Positions 29,438-37,551 of a DNA stretch of 64,000 nucleotides are shown piece after piece. How positions within the stretch are numbered: position 1 is the first letter of the stretch; each line of letters begins with the position of its first letter. The notes beneath the pieces were generated by a model. The model worked only from the letters and a program-made list of their open reading frames with translations, searched no databases and was not told where the DNA came from. This DNA is from CAWFGS01 sp963815535 (lineage in GTDB: Bacteria > Pseudomonadota > Alphaproteobacteria > Sphingomonadales > Sphingomonadaceae): NCBI GenBank assembly GCA_963815535.1, contig CAWFGS010000006.1, forward strand, positions 199,881 to 263,880, in the 5' to 3' direction. A program made the position numbers and the translations under genes.

Positions 29438-29596
29438 ATGGCCGATTTGTATCTTAAAAAGCTGGAATCCGAACGCAAGGCGCTCTGGGCGACATGCCGT
29501 TTGAAAGGGCTGGCGCGCGACACGCCGGAACGCCAGCGCATCGCCGCGATCGACGAACAGATCGCGGCGCACAAGGCCAAAACCAAGGCCGGGTGA
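29438..29596 (+). CDS. Small hypothetical protein (52 aa)
   Basis: A short ORF (MADLYLKKLESERKAL...AKTKAG) starting 3 bp after the preceding membrane-protein gene. It is rich in Lys, Arg, Glu and Ala and looks alpha-helical, with heptad-like spacing in RQRIAAIDEQIAAHKAKTK, suggesting a short coiled coil. There is no signal or hydrophobic stretch. Tight spacing and coding-like composition support a real gene, but I do not recognise it. Confidence 0.5.
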   Translation: MADLYLKKLESERKALWATCRLKGLARDTPERQRIAAIDEQIAAHKAKTKAG

Positions 29597-29605
29597 CTAT
29601 CGCCC

Positions 29606-30058
29606 CTATTGCGGAATGTCGAAATCCGCTTCGGCATCGCCATCCCAATACGCAGCCCGCGTGGAATGGACATGCAGCATCACCATGCCTTCGGTTTCGA
29701 TGCCGTCTTCGAACCAACGGTCCAGTTCGTCCACCCAATGATCGCGGAACGCCTGCTTGTCGCGCACGATCTCGGCGCTTCCCTCGATCGATATGAAGAT
29801 GCCGGGCGCACCATCATCGGACCCCGCTCCCTGATAGGATAGGCCGACCTTCGGATTGCGTTTGATATCGTCCACCATCAGGCAATCTTCCCAAGTGAAG
29901 AAGAAACTGTCGCCGTCGAATTCCACCTGTCGGTTGTTGCTCATCGGGCGAGCGCCGATCTGGCCATCTTTCGTATGCGTGTTGAGCATGGCGAAATCGA
30001 TGTCCTGCATCGCTTTGGCGATATGTTCGAGATGGTCGGCGGGGCTTTGGTCGGTCAT
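29606..30058 (-). CDS. Pyridoxamine 5'-phosphate oxidase-like, general-stress FMN-binding split barrel
   Basis: A 150-aa single-domain protein. The N-terminal helix (ADHLEHIAKAMQDIDFAML) leads into split-barrel strands IGARPMSNNRQVEFDGDSFFFT and VGLSYQGAG. The C-terminal HWVDELDRWFEDGIETEGMVM is typical of the GSP26/pyridox_ox_3 family. These proteins bind flavin and are often induced by general stress; the reaction is unknown. It is convergent with the 52-aa ORF (9-bp gap). The next gene, also leftward, ends after a 69-bp gap on the other side. The frame is intact. Confidence 0.82.
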   Translation of the reverse strand: MTDQSPADHLEHIAKAMQDIDFAMLNTHTKDGQIGARPMSNNRQVEFDGDSFFFTWEDCLMVDDIKRNPKVGLSYQGAGSDDGAPGIFISIEGSAEIVRDKQAFRDHWVDELDRWFEDGIETEGMVMLHVHSTRAAYWDGDAEADFDIPQ

Positions 30059-30127
30059 GCGGATGTCCTTCGTCCAGTTTGGCGGTCATACGATGGTTAA
30101 AGCGACGATCCCCGCATGATGTTCCCT

Positions 30128-30616
30128 TCAGCGGCGTTCGGCGGACCGTGCCATCCGGACCAGCTCACGATCCAGCGCTTGCAGAAATCGCGATCGGTCG
30201 TTCTTGGAAAAAGGTCGCGGTCCGCCGATGTTTTCGGTTGTCGCGCCTGCGCGCAAATCCGCCATGATCGCGCGAGTGGCAACCGCATTGCCGATGGAAC
30301 TTGCCGTAAAGGGTTTGCCGTTGTTCGCCAGCACCGTCGCGCCCGCTTTCACGCATCGTTCGGCCAGCAGGATGTCGCCCGTAACGACGACGGTGTTCAC
30401 ATCAGCCCGTTCCGCGATCCAGTCATCCGCAGCGTCGAAGCCGTCATCGACCACGATCCGGCTGATCGATGCATGGTCGGGAATGCGGAACGGCGAATTG
30501 CTGACGATAACGACCGGCACTTTATGGCGCAGCGCAACGCGGTAGATCTCGTCTTTGACCGGGCAGGCGTCGCCATCCACCAAAACCTGCAAACTTGCCT
30601 CTCGCTTGTCTTCCAT
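30128..30616 (-). CDS. YaiI/YqxD family (DUF188) protein
   Basis: A protein of about 162 aa from ATG 30614-30616 (MEDKREASLQVLVDGDACPVKDE). It contains the family motifs VDGDACPVK, IVVDDGFDAADDWIAERA, VVTGDILLAERCVKAGATVL and the C-terminal GGPRPFSKNDRSRFLQALDR. The acidic residues recall PIN/NYN-like nucleases, but the activity is undemonstrated. An open frame extends upstream to 30733, but the family start is at the chosen ATG. It is divergent from the lipoprotein gene at 30675. Confidence 0.85.
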   Translation of the reverse strand: MEDKREASLQVLVDGDACPVKDEIYRVALRHKVPVVIVSNSPFRIPDHASISRIVVDDGFDAADDWIAERADVNTVVVTGDILLAERCVKAGATVLANNGKPFTASSIGNAVATRAIMADLRAGATTENIGGPRPFSKNDRSRFLQALDRELVRMARSAERR

Positions 30617-30674
30617 TGTACCCGGTCCGTCCGCTGCGCCATGTCGGTCGGTGCAATAGATCAGGATGCCCGCA

Positions 30675-31124
30675 ATGTCTGCCATTCCCAAATCCATCGT
30701 CCGGCAGACGGCCCCATACATGGCCCTATGCATGGGGGCGTGTCTTGCCGCGTGTCAGAGCGGGGACGGCGCACAGCGGGTTGCCGCCTTCGACGGTATC
30801 GAAGCGGGCGAAACGCTGCGATTTGCAGGGAACGAGCCGTTTTGGGGCGGCACGGTGACAGGCACGACCTTGCGATACGACACGATGAACGATCCGGACG
30901 GCGTCGCCATTGCGGTGCAGCGGTTTGCCGGCAATGGCGGGTTGGGCTTTACCGGCACGCTGGATGGCCGCGCATTCGTCATGACCGTGTCGCCCGGCGC
31001 ATGCGACGATACGATGGCGGATCGCAGCTACCCCTATGTCGTTACGGTTCAGATCGGCGACGAATTGCGCGATGGCTGCGGATGGACGGATCGCCAGCCT
31101 TTTACCGGGGATCGCACCCCATGA
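30675..31124 (+). CDS. COG3650-like lipoprotein
   Basis: A protein of about 149 aa with a lipoprotein signal (APYMALCMGACLAAC, lipobox LAAC). It is followed by a small beta-rich domain with the GNEPFWGG motif typical of COG3650 proteins and a paired-Cys segment SPGACDDTMADRSYPY...DGCGW. It is likely attached to the outer membrane; function unknown. The stop overlaps the ATG of the next gene by 4 bp (ATGA at 31121-31124), indicating coupling. An alternative ATG at 30666 gives three more residues. Confidence 0.72.
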   Translation: MSAIPKSIVRQTAPYMALCMGACLAACQSGDGAQRVAAFDGIEAGETLRFAGNEPFWGGTVTGTTLRYDTMNDPDGVAIAVQRFAGNGGLGFTGTLDGRAFVMTVSPGACDDTMADRSYPYVVTVQIGDELRDGCGWTDRQPFTGDRTP

Positions 31125-31705
31125 CGGTCGGTCTGCCGGATAAGGGCGCACTGCTACGACAGGTGCGCGGCAGGCGGGATCACTGGGATCGCAGTTTTCG
31201 CCCCGCCGGATTGGAAACCGCCGGGCCAGGGCAGGAATCCGTTTGGGATTATCCGCGCCCGCCGGTCGTCGTTTCGGCATCGGGCACGCCGTCCGCGCGG
31301 ATCGGCGGCCATGTCGTTGCCAGCGGCGATCGCGCTGTCGAGGTCAAGGAAACCGCTGGCGCACCAGTCCCCTACTTCCCGCCCGACGATGTCCGCACCG
31401 ACTGGCTGATCCCCAACGCGTCCCTGTCGGTGTGCGAATGGAAGGGCGCGGCGCAGGGGTACGATCTGGTCGTTCCCGGCGGACCCAGCGTCCCCGATGC
31501 CGCTTGGACCTATCTCGATCCGTTCGACGATCTGGCGCAAGGATACGCGCAGATCGCAGGCTGGTTCGCATTCTATCCCGCAAAACTGGAATGTTACGTG
31601 GACCAAGAACGCGTGCGCCCCCAGCCGGGGGGCTTTTACGGCGGTTGGGTCACGGACCGTATTCGCGGGCCGATCAAAGGCGTCCTTGGATCGGCGGGAT
31701 GGTAA
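31121..31705 (+). CDS. DUF427 domain protein (long form)
   Basis: A 194-aa protein. A linker is followed by the DUF427 core: the ARIGGHVVASGDRAVEVKETAGAP strand, PYFPPDDVRTDWL and a CEWKGAAQGYDL site. The core Cys-Glu-Trp-Lys-Gly corresponds to the conserved CPWKG of the family. It ends with a GFYGGWVTDRIRGPIKG tail. It is translationally coupled to the upstream lipoprotein by an ATGA overlap. A shorter paralogue lies at 34178-34468. Biochemical role unknown. Confidence 0.8.
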   Translation: MTVGLPDKGALLRQVRGRRDHWDRSFRPAGLETAGPGQESVWDYPRPPVVVSASGTPSARIGGHVVASGDRAVEVKETAGAPVPYFPPDDVRTDWLIPNASLSVCEWKGAAQGYDLVVPGGPSVPDAAWTYLDPFDDLAQGYAQIAGWFAFYPAKLECYVDQERVRPQPGGFYGGWVTDRIRGPIKGVLGSAGW

Positions 31706-31820
31706 TCGTTGCAACAACTGCAACAAAAGCTAATTATTTCGGAACGGGTGTAACCCCGCTTGGTTGGTTGAATGAAACGAGCCGGTAGAACCTGTTCGCA
31801 CAACCATTAAGGCACGCACT

Positions 31821-32399
31821 ATGAAATTCCTTGGAACCACCATTCTCGCATCCGCAACGCTGGCATTGGCCGCATGCGGAACACCCGAAACCGCCGAGAC
31901 CGACACTTCGATGGAAGCCGATGCGATGGCAAATTCGACCGACGCGACGGCCGCCGGTGACATCGTTGCCGTGGCGCAGGGCAACCCGGAGTTTTCGACT
32001 CTCGTCAGCGCGGTAACCGCCGCAGATCTGGGCGCGACATTACAGGGTGACGGACCGTTCACGGTCTTCGCACCCACCAACGCCGCGTTCGAAAAGATCG
32101 ACGCCGCCACGCTGGAAGGGCTGATGACGCCCGAAAGCAAGGATGCGCTGACCGGCATTCTGACGTATCATGTCGTTTCGGGCAATATGAGCGCCGCCGC
32201 GATTACGGAAGCGATTACCGCCGGTAACGGTACCGCCGAACTGACCACCGTGAACGGCGCGACATTGAGCGCGATGATGGACGGCAGCAACGTCGTGCTG
32301 ACCGATGCGGCAGGCAACACCTCCACCGTGACGGCCACCGATACGCAAGCGTCCAACGGCGTGATCCATGTGATCGACACGGTACTGATGCCAAGCTGA
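31821..32399 (+). CDS. Fasciclin (FAS1) domain lipoprotein
   Basis: A 192-aa protein with a lipoprotein signal (lipobox LAAC at about residues 16-19), an acidic Ser/Thr-rich spacer, then one FAS1 domain. The domain shows NPEFSTLVSAV, the H1 motif FTVFAPTNAAFEKI, the central YHVVSGNM (YH motif) and the C-terminal H2 motif NGVIHVIDTVLMP. FAS1 domains mediate adhesion or surface interactions. It is monocistronic, ending in a strong terminator 21 bp downstream. The 115 bp upstream (31706-31820) should contain its promoter; I saw no specific operator. Confidence 0.92.
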   Translation: MKFLGTTILASATLALAACGTPETAETDTSMEADAMANSTDATAAGDIVAVAQGNPEFSTLVSAVTAADLGATLQGDGPFTVFAPTNAAFEKIDAATLEGLMTPESKDALTGILTYHVVSGNMSAAAITEAITAGNGTAELTTVNGATLSAMMDGSNVVLTDAAGNTSTVTATDTQASNGVIHVIDTVLMPS

Positions 32400-32420
32400 T
32401 CGGCATTTCGACCTGAATGA

Positions 32421-32464
32421 AAAAAGGGACCGCCGCATCACTGATGCGGCGGTCCCTTTTTTCG
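32421..32464 (+). terminator. Rho-independent terminator, likely bidirectional
   Basis: AAAAAGGGACCGCCGCATCA (32421-32440) pairs almost perfectly with TGATGCGGCGGTCCCTTTTTT (32442-32462). The stem is long and has A- and T-runs on its flanks. It follows the fasciclin gene. Confidence 0.95.
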
Positions 32465-32553
32465 TATCGCCGCCGCCGCGATACCGTTAAGCGTTTACGC
32501 CGACAATTCGGCAAAGTACCCGCGGCGACATGCCGCCCGCCAATGGAGTTTTT

Positions 32554-33153
32554 ATGACCGACGCAGTGCCAGCCTGGTTGACGAAAGCCATACCCGGATC
32601 GCCCGCCGGGCTGGGTGATCTGGCCATCGCATCGCTGGCCGACGACAAGAGTTTCGGGCGGGGCGGTCTGACGCTTCGCAGCCCCGCTTTTGCCGACGGG
32701 GAGGAACTGGACCCTTCCTTTACCGCCGGCGAAGAGGATGCGGTTGCCCCGCCGCTGGAGTGGGCCGCCCCCCCTCCCGGCGCTCAGGAACTGGTTCTGA
32801 TCGTGGAAGACGCCAGCACGGGCGGCGGCAAGACGCCCCATTGCCACTGGCTGGTCTGGGGGCTTGCGCCGCAGCGCGGGAAGCTGCTGGAAGGGGAAGT
32901 CCCCCCACGCGTCGGCAAGAATACAGGCGGCAATTCCGAATGGCTGTTGCCCGATCCCGCGCTGGACAGCGGCAGCCATGCCTACGTGTTTCAACTGTTC
33001 GCGGTCGATCTGCCGCTGACACTTATGCCCGGCGCAACGCGCGACGATTTGCTTAGCGCCATCAAAGGGCGCATTATGTCCGCCGCAGTCCTGACCGGTA
33101 CCTTCACGGGCCGGCCCAAGACTGAAGAAGGGGAGTGGTCGCAAGACCTGTAA
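32554..33153 (+). CDS. PEBP / YbhB-YbcL family protein
   Basis: A 199-aa protein starting at ATG 32554 behind a GGAG site. It has the phosphatidylethanolamine-binding fold: a LTLRSPAFADGEELD strand, VAPPLEWAAPPPGAQELVLIVED, the ligand-pocket TPHCHWLVWG and a C-terminal YVFQLFAVD. Bacterial members are small cytosolic ligand-binding or inhibitor proteins of unclear role. No signal peptide is seen. The frame is intact. Confidence 0.9.
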   Translation: MTDAVPAWLTKAIPGSPAGLGDLAIASLADDKSFGRGGLTLRSPAFADGEELDPSFTAGEEDAVAPPLEWAAPPPGAQELVLIVEDASTGGGKTPHCHWLVWGLAPQRGKLLEGEVPPRVGKNTGGNSEWLLPDPALDSGSHAYVFQLFAVDLPLTLMPGATRDDLLSAIKGRIMSAAVLTGTFTGRPKTEEGEWSQDL

Positions 33154-33228
33154 CAACGCAATGCGCGTCTGTCGGATATCTCGGTCGGACGGCGCGCGGA
33201 TATCGTCGATAATCGAAAGGAAACATTT

Positions 33229-33480
33229 ATGGCCGGCAAGAACAACGCATTGCAAAAACCCGTAACCCTGACGCCGGAGCTGGAAGATGTCGTGGGCAAA
33301 GGCCCGATGACACGCGCTCAGGTTACGTCGAAGGTCTGGGAATATATCAAGGGGAAGGATTTGCAGGCGAAGGACGATCGCCGCAATATCGAACCTGACG
33401 ACAAGCTGGGCAAAGTGATCGGCAAGGAAACGATTTCCATGTTCAAGATGACGGCGGCGGTGTCCAAGCACCTGACCTGA
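33229..33480 (+). CDS. SWIB/MDM2 domain protein
   Basis: An 83-aa protein consisting of little more than one SWIB domain: GKGPMTRAQVTSKVWEYIKG, then DDRRNIEPDDKLGKVIGKETISMFKM ending in HLT. The domain is best known from eukaryotic SWI/SNF subunits and from chlamydial topoisomerase and DNA condensation proteins. Short free-standing copies exist in many alphaproteobacteria, where the function is unknown. An AAAGGAAAC ribosome-binding site precedes the ATG. The PEBP gene lies 75 bp upstream. Confidence 0.9.
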   Translation: MAGKNNALQKPVTLTPELEDVVGKGPMTRAQVTSKVWEYIKGKDLQAKDDRRNIEPDDKLGKVIGKETISMFKMTAAVSKHLT

Positions 33481-33486
33481 TTGAAA

Positions 33487-33921
33487 TTATCTGGATCGGC
33501 GGCGGTCCGCGCGATTGGCGAACGGCCAGCGCGTGACCCCGCCGACCCACAGCGACAGCCAGATTATCAACGGCTGCGCGAACATGCGCGGAACGTGATA
33601 GGCAAGACCCAGCGCCCCTCCGTTACCCCCCGATCCGTCATGCGCCATGTCGATGATGAAATGATTGATATTGGCTGGAAACACCATCAGCGCATACAGG
33701 GCCAAGCCGATCGCGCCTACCTTTCGTAAAGGCGGAGAAAACGGCTGAATCAGTGCAATGGCGCCCGCGAGTTCGGCCACTCCGGTCCAAATAACCACCT
33801 GTTCGGGGTACGGAACCCACGATGGCATGATCCGCAAAAACGATGCGGGCGCGGCCAGATGGAAATAGCCGGCAGCGAAATAGAACAGGCCCAAGGTCCA
33901 GCGAAGCAGACGGCGGATCAC
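33487..33921 (-). CDS. DoxX-like membrane protein
   Basis: A 144-aa protein with four helices: LLRWTLGLFYFAAGYFHLA, VVIWTGVAELAGAIALI, VGAIGLALYALMVFPANI and PLIIWLSLWVGGV. Spacing and the GYFHLAAP...GVAELAGA pattern fit the DoxX/DoxD-like family. Its ATG overlaps the stop of the DUF3253 gene (ATGA at 33918-33921), so it is the last gene of a three-gene coupled set. It is convergent with the SWIB gene. Confidence 0.82.
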   Translation of the reverse strand: MIRRLLRWTLGLFYFAAGYFHLAAPASFLRIMPSWVPYPEQVVIWTGVAELAGAIALIQPFSPPLRKVGAIGLALYALMVFPANINHFIIDMAHDGSGGNGGALGLAYHVPRMFAQPLIIWLSLWVGGVTRWPFANRADRRRSR

Positions 33922-34181
33922 GATACGTCGTCCCGGTTGATGGTGACGCGATAGGGCCCGTCATCGACAGCGCGGGGCGCGCCCTTCCAGGTCAACCGCA
34001 CCCGGTTTTGCCGCGACAGCGATCGTACCGCGTCATGCACCTGCGGCATCATGTCGCGCCAACCGCCATCGTCTTGCGTCAATATGCGTGCGACCTCGCT
34101 GGGGCAAAACGTCTTGTCCACACCGCGCTCGATTGCCAGCGCCATCACGGCAGCTTGCGCCTCGGCATTGTCGCCGTTCAA
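33918..34181 (-). CDS. DUF3253 domain protein
   Basis: An 87-aa protein whose likely start is TTG 34179-34181, overlapping the upstream DUF427 stop as TTGA. It shows the DUF3253 winged-helix pattern ALAIERGVDKTFCPSEVARIL, WRDMMPQVHDAVRSL and RVRLTWKGAPR, ending in a hydrophobic strand. In sphingomonads and rhizobia this domain is often near S-(hydroxymethyl)glutathione or DUF427 genes (from memory). A role as a small DNA-binding protein is only suggested by the fold. Confidence 0.72.
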   Translation of the reverse strand: MNGDNAEAQAAVMALAIERGVDKTFCPSEVARILTQDDGGWRDMMPQVHDAVRSLSRQNRVRLTWKGAPRAVDDGPYRVTINRDDVS

Positions 34182-34468
34182 ACTTCGCGAACCTCGACCC
34201 CGCGCCAGAACGCCACGCGGTCGCGGATGTTTGCAGCTTTTTCCTTGGGTTCGGGATAGTACCAGGCGGCATTTTCGTTGCGATCCCCATCCACTTCCAA
34301 CGTCAGATAGCTTGCCGTTCCCTTCCACGGACAGGATGTGTGGTAATCGCTGGGCCGAACATATTGCGCCATCACTGCATCGCGCGGGAAATAATGATTG
34401 CCTTCGACCACGACGGTATCGTCCGACGATGCGATCGATTTGCCGTTCCAGCGCGCTTCGACTGTCAT
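34178..34468 (-). CDS. DUF427 domain protein (short form)
   Basis: A 96-aa protein: MTVEARWNGKSIASSDDTVV, then EGNHYFPRDAVMAQYV, the core CPWKGTASYLTLEVDG and AWYYPEPKEKAANIRDRVAFW. This is the classical single DUF427 domain. It is first in a leftward DUF427-DUF3253-DoxX set joined by 4-bp overlaps and is divergent from the M19 dipeptidase gene. It is a paralogue of the gene at 31121-31705. Confidence 0.9.
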   Translation of the reverse strand: MTVEARWNGKSIASSDDTVVVEGNHYFPRDAVMAQYVRPSDYHTSCPWKGTASYLTLEVDGDRNENAAWYYPEPKEKAANIRDRVAFWRGVEVREV

Positions 34469-34575
34469 TCTCTATTCCTTCGATCCGTATTCGCACGAGC
34501 GTTTGCGCGGTGGCGCACGCCCTGCCTTTGCCGTAACCTCGCGTGCGATCATGCGCCCCATGCCGGAGACTGTAA

Positions 34576-35841
34576 ATGAACAAGTTCGCCCTTCTCGCCA
34601 GCCTGCCCCTCGTTGCGATGGCCGTATCTCCGGCGGCGGCGCAATCGCCGGAGGAGGTGGCGGCTGCAGCGCTGGAGGCGGCGCCGGTGTTCGATGGGCA
34701 TAACGATGTGCCCTATCAACTGCGCGAACGGTTCGGCAATCTGATCGGCGATTTCGATTTTCGCGACACCACGCGAACCGGGCCCGAGCTGCCCGATGGC
34801 GAACCGATGCATACCGATCTCAACCGACTGGCAACCGGGCAGGTCGGCGCCCAGTTCTGGAGCGTTTACGTCAAAGCCGATCTGCCCGAACCCGAAGCGG
34901 TTCAGGCGGTGCTGGAACAGATCGATGTCACCAAGCGGTTGCTGGCCCGCTATCCCGGCAATCTGACGCTGGCGCTGACGGCGGCCGACATGGATCGCGC
35001 GATGGGCGAAGGCAGGATCGCATCGATGCTGGGGATGGAGGGCGGCCACGCCATCGGGTCCAGCCTGGCGGTTCTGCGCCAGACCTACGATCTGGGGGTG
35101 CGGTACATGACGCTGACCCATTCGAGGAATACGCCGTGGGCCGACAGCGCGACGGACCAGCCGCAGCATGGCGGGCTGACCGAGTTCGGGGTGCTGGTCG
35201 TGCGGGAGATGAACCGGTTGGGAATGCTTGTCGATCTCAGCCATGTCAGCGAAGCGACCATGGCGGACGTGCTGGACGTGGCCACCGCGCCGGTGATTTT
35301 CAGCCATTCCGGCGCGCGTGCGATCAACGGCCATGCGCGCAATGTGCCCGATGCCATATTGGCGCGTCTGCCCGACAATGGCGGTATCGTCATGGTCGTC
35401 GGCCTGCCCGGTTTTTTGAGCGAGGCGCAGCGCCAATGGTATGCAGGTCGTCAGGCTGAAATAGCCCGACTTGCCGCCTTGTGGCAGGGCCAGGGGGCCG
35501 TTGCGGAGGCAGCCCTGTCGCAGTGGGACGCGGCGAACCCCACTCCCGTCGCCACGATTTCCGACATGGCGGATCACATCGATCACATTCGCGACATTGC
35601 CGGTGTGGATCATATCGGGATCGGCGGCGATTATGACGGGATGCCGACCGGGCCCGTCGGAATGGAAGATGTCAGCGGCTACCCCGCTTTGTTCGCCGAA
35701 TTGGCCAGTCGCGGCTATTCACAGGGCGATCTGGAGAAGATTTCACAAAAGAATGCCATGCGCGTCTTGCGCGCCGCCGAAACCACTAAGCGCGATCAGG
35801 CGGCAATACGGCCGTTCGAAACGGCGGTCGCGAAACGGTAA
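34576..35841 (+). CDS. Membrane dipeptidase (peptidase M19, renal dipeptidase family)
   Basis: A 421-aa protein with a signal peptide (ALLASLPLVAMAVSPAAAQ), so periplasmic. Zinc ligands of the family are seen in FDGHNDVPYQL, GMEGGHAIG (bridging Glu), DLSHVSEATM and IFSHSGARAI, with HIGIGGDYDGM near the C-terminus. It hydrolyses a broad range of dipeptides. The ATG at 34576 gives a perfect signal peptide. It is divergent from the DUF427 set. The frame is intact. Confidence 0.93.
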   Translation: MNKFALLASLPLVAMAVSPAAAQSPEEVAAAALEAAPVFDGHNDVPYQLRERFGNLIGDFDFRDTTRTGPELPDGEPMHTDLNRLATGQVGAQFWSVYVKADLPEPEAVQAVLEQIDVTKRLLARYPGNLTLALTAADMDRAMGEGRIASMLGMEGGHAIGSSLAVLRQTYDLGVRYMTLTHSRNTPWADSATDQPQHGGLTEFGVLVVREMNRLGMLVDLSHVSEATMADVLDVATAPVIFSHSGARAINGHARNVPDAILARLPDNGGIVMVVGLPGFLSEAQRQWYAGRQAEIARLAALWQGQGAVAEAALSQWDAANPTPVATISDMADHIDHIRDIAGVDHIGIGGDYDGMPTGPVGMEDVSGYPALFAELASRGYSQGDLEKISQKNAMRVLRAAETTKRDQAAIRPFETAVAKR

Positions 35842-35853
35842 TCGTCGCGCCTG

Positions 35854-36084
35854 CTACTGCGGGTCGGCGGTCAGTTCCGATCCGCGCTTCAGCACCTCGT
35901 CGCCGTCGTCCTGTTCGATCAGATAGGCGGGGTTGTCGCTGTCGCCCTTCTTGGTGACTTCGCTGCCCTGCAGGGTGCGAGTCACTTCTTCTTCGAACCG
36001 TTCGGTAATCTGGCCCTTCCCTTCGCCGTTGCCCCAGTTCCATTTGACGTATTGCCGCGTTTGGAAACTGTTGGAATTGCTCAT
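35854..36084 (-). CDS. Hypervirulence-associated (HVA1/DUF2945) Tudor-like protein
   Basis: A 76-aa protein with the sequence pattern of the HVA1 TUDOR domain family: VKWNWGNGEGKGQI, then VTRTLQGSEVTKKGDSDNPA and YLIEQDDGDEVLKRGSEL. These small beta-barrel proteins occur in bacteria and fungi. The family name comes from plant-pathogen work and does not imply virulence here. It ends 12 bp from the convergent dipeptidase gene. Confidence 0.82.
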   Translation of the reverse strand: MSNSNSFQTRQYVKWNWGNGEGKGQITERFEEEVTRTLQGSEVTKKGDSDNPAYLIEQDDGDEVLKRGSELTADPQ

Positions 36085-36111
36085 GAAAGGCCCCTTGCGA
36101 TTGGTTTGCGA

Positions 36112-36423
36112 TCAGTTTTCGATAGTTTCCTGGGGAACGCCGGTATCGGCAACCGGTTCCGCGCCCAATGTGTCGTTCTGATCGGTTTCAAGAATGATGC
36201 TGTCGGTATCCGCACCATCGTTTTCCTGCGCGTCGATGCGTCCGGTGGCGGTGATCTCGCTTTCGACATCGCCCTGCGACGCGGCGCCGAAGATCCATAT
36301 CGCGCTCAACAAGACGATCGCGAGCAGCGTGCCCAGCACCAGCACCCAGCGCACGACGCCTTCTTTCGATCCGCCGCTGGCTTCTTCCTGCGTTACGTGA
36401 ACTTCGCCGTTTTTGCGTTGCAT
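36112..36423 (-). CDS. Hypothetical single-pass membrane protein
   Basis: A 103-aa protein: a charged N-terminus (about 25 aa), one transmembrane helix (VVRWVLVLGTLLAIVLLSAIWIF), then an acidic Glu/Asp-rich tail. The orientation and lack of a cleavage site suggest a bitopic inner-membrane protein with the acidic part in the periplasm. It has no recognised domain. It lies 27 bp upstream of the HVA1 gene on the same strand and may be co-transcribed. Confidence 0.62.
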   Translation of the reverse strand: MQRKNGEVHVTQEEASGGSKEGVVRWVLVLGTLLAIVLLSAIWIFGAASQGDVESEITATGRIDAQENDGADTDSIILETDQNDTLGAEPVADTGVPQETIEN

Positions 36424-36542
36424 GATGTCGTTCCTGTTCGAATTCAGCTTCGCCCGTAAGCGAATGGTTGGGGTAATTGCCGTGTGCTTACGCCATTTGC
36501 AACGCCGACGCCAACGTCAACGACAAAGCGTCCGCCGAAAGG

Positions 36543-37383
36543 TCAGTCGCGCAGCAATTCGTTGATGCCGGTTTTGGACCGGGTCTGCGCGTCCACGGTT
36601 TTGACGATTACCGCGCAATAGAGGGCGGGGCCCGGTGTGCCGTCGGGCAGGGGTTTGCCGGGCAGCGATCCCGGCACGACCACGGAAAAGGGGGGAACGT
36701 GGCCCATGTGAACCTGCCCGGTCGCGCGGTCCACGATTTTGGTCGATGCACCCAGATAGACGCCCATCGACAGGACCGCGCCTTCGCCGATGCGGACCCC
36801 TTCGGCAACTTCCGATCGTGCGCCGATGAATGCGCCGTCTTCGATGATGACGGGATCGGCCTGCAGGGGTTCCAGCACGCCGCCGATGCCCGCCCCGCCG
36901 GAGATATGCACATTCTTCCCGATCTGCGCGCAACTGCCGACGGTCGCCCAGGTGTCGACCATCGTGCCGGTCATCGACGAACGCACCGATATTGACGAAG
37001 CTGGGCATCAGCACCACGCCGCGCGCAATGTGGCTGCCGTGGCGGGCAACCGCGCCGGGCACGACGCGAAAACCGGCATCGCGAAAACGGTTCTCACCCC
37101 AACCGGCGAATTTCGACGGCACTTTGTCGAAAGCCGGCGCACCGGCGCTGCCGCCGTCCTGCAGGACATTGTCGTTCAGGCGGAAAGACAGCAGCACCGC
37201 CTTCTTCAGCCATTGGTTCACTGTCCAGCCGCCATCGCCATCGGGCTGGGCCACGCGCGCATCGCCGCTGTCGAGCAGCGCCAGCGCCTCGTTCACCGGC
37301 GCGGCGACATCCGCGCTGGCGGGAGTGACATCCGCGCGATCGTCCCAGGCGCGGTCGATCGCGGCGGCAAGTGTTTCGGTCAT
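36543..37383 (-). CDS. dapD: 2,3,4,5-tetrahydropyridine-2,6-dicarboxylate N-succinyltransferase, one frameshift
   Basis: Succinyl-CoA-dependent enzyme of lysine/DAP synthesis, about 279 aa. The N-terminal helical part (MTETLAAAIDRAWDDRA) is followed by RVVPGAVARHGSHIARGVVLMPSFVNIGA. A left-handed beta-helix with hexapeptide repeats (TWATVGSCAQIGKNVHISGG, IIEDGAFIGARSEV) then leads to the C-terminal LYCAVIVKTVD. One extra C near 36972 splits GAFVDD from GTMVDTW. The start at 37381-37383 is chosen. The enzyme is essential for peptidoglycan in this group, so the break is almost certainly a sequence error. Confidence 0.94.
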
Positions 37384-37551
37384 GGCAATCGGTCCCGGTT
37401 CGTTGGTCTGCAAATATGCACGACCGCTACCGCGCCGGGCGGCGATTGCCAAGATGCCAGCCCCCGTTAAGGTTCGATCTATCGTCCTCGTCTATAGGAA
37501 AGACGATCGGCCGTTCCCATGGCCGGACTGTGCCTGTGAGAAAGCCGCCCC

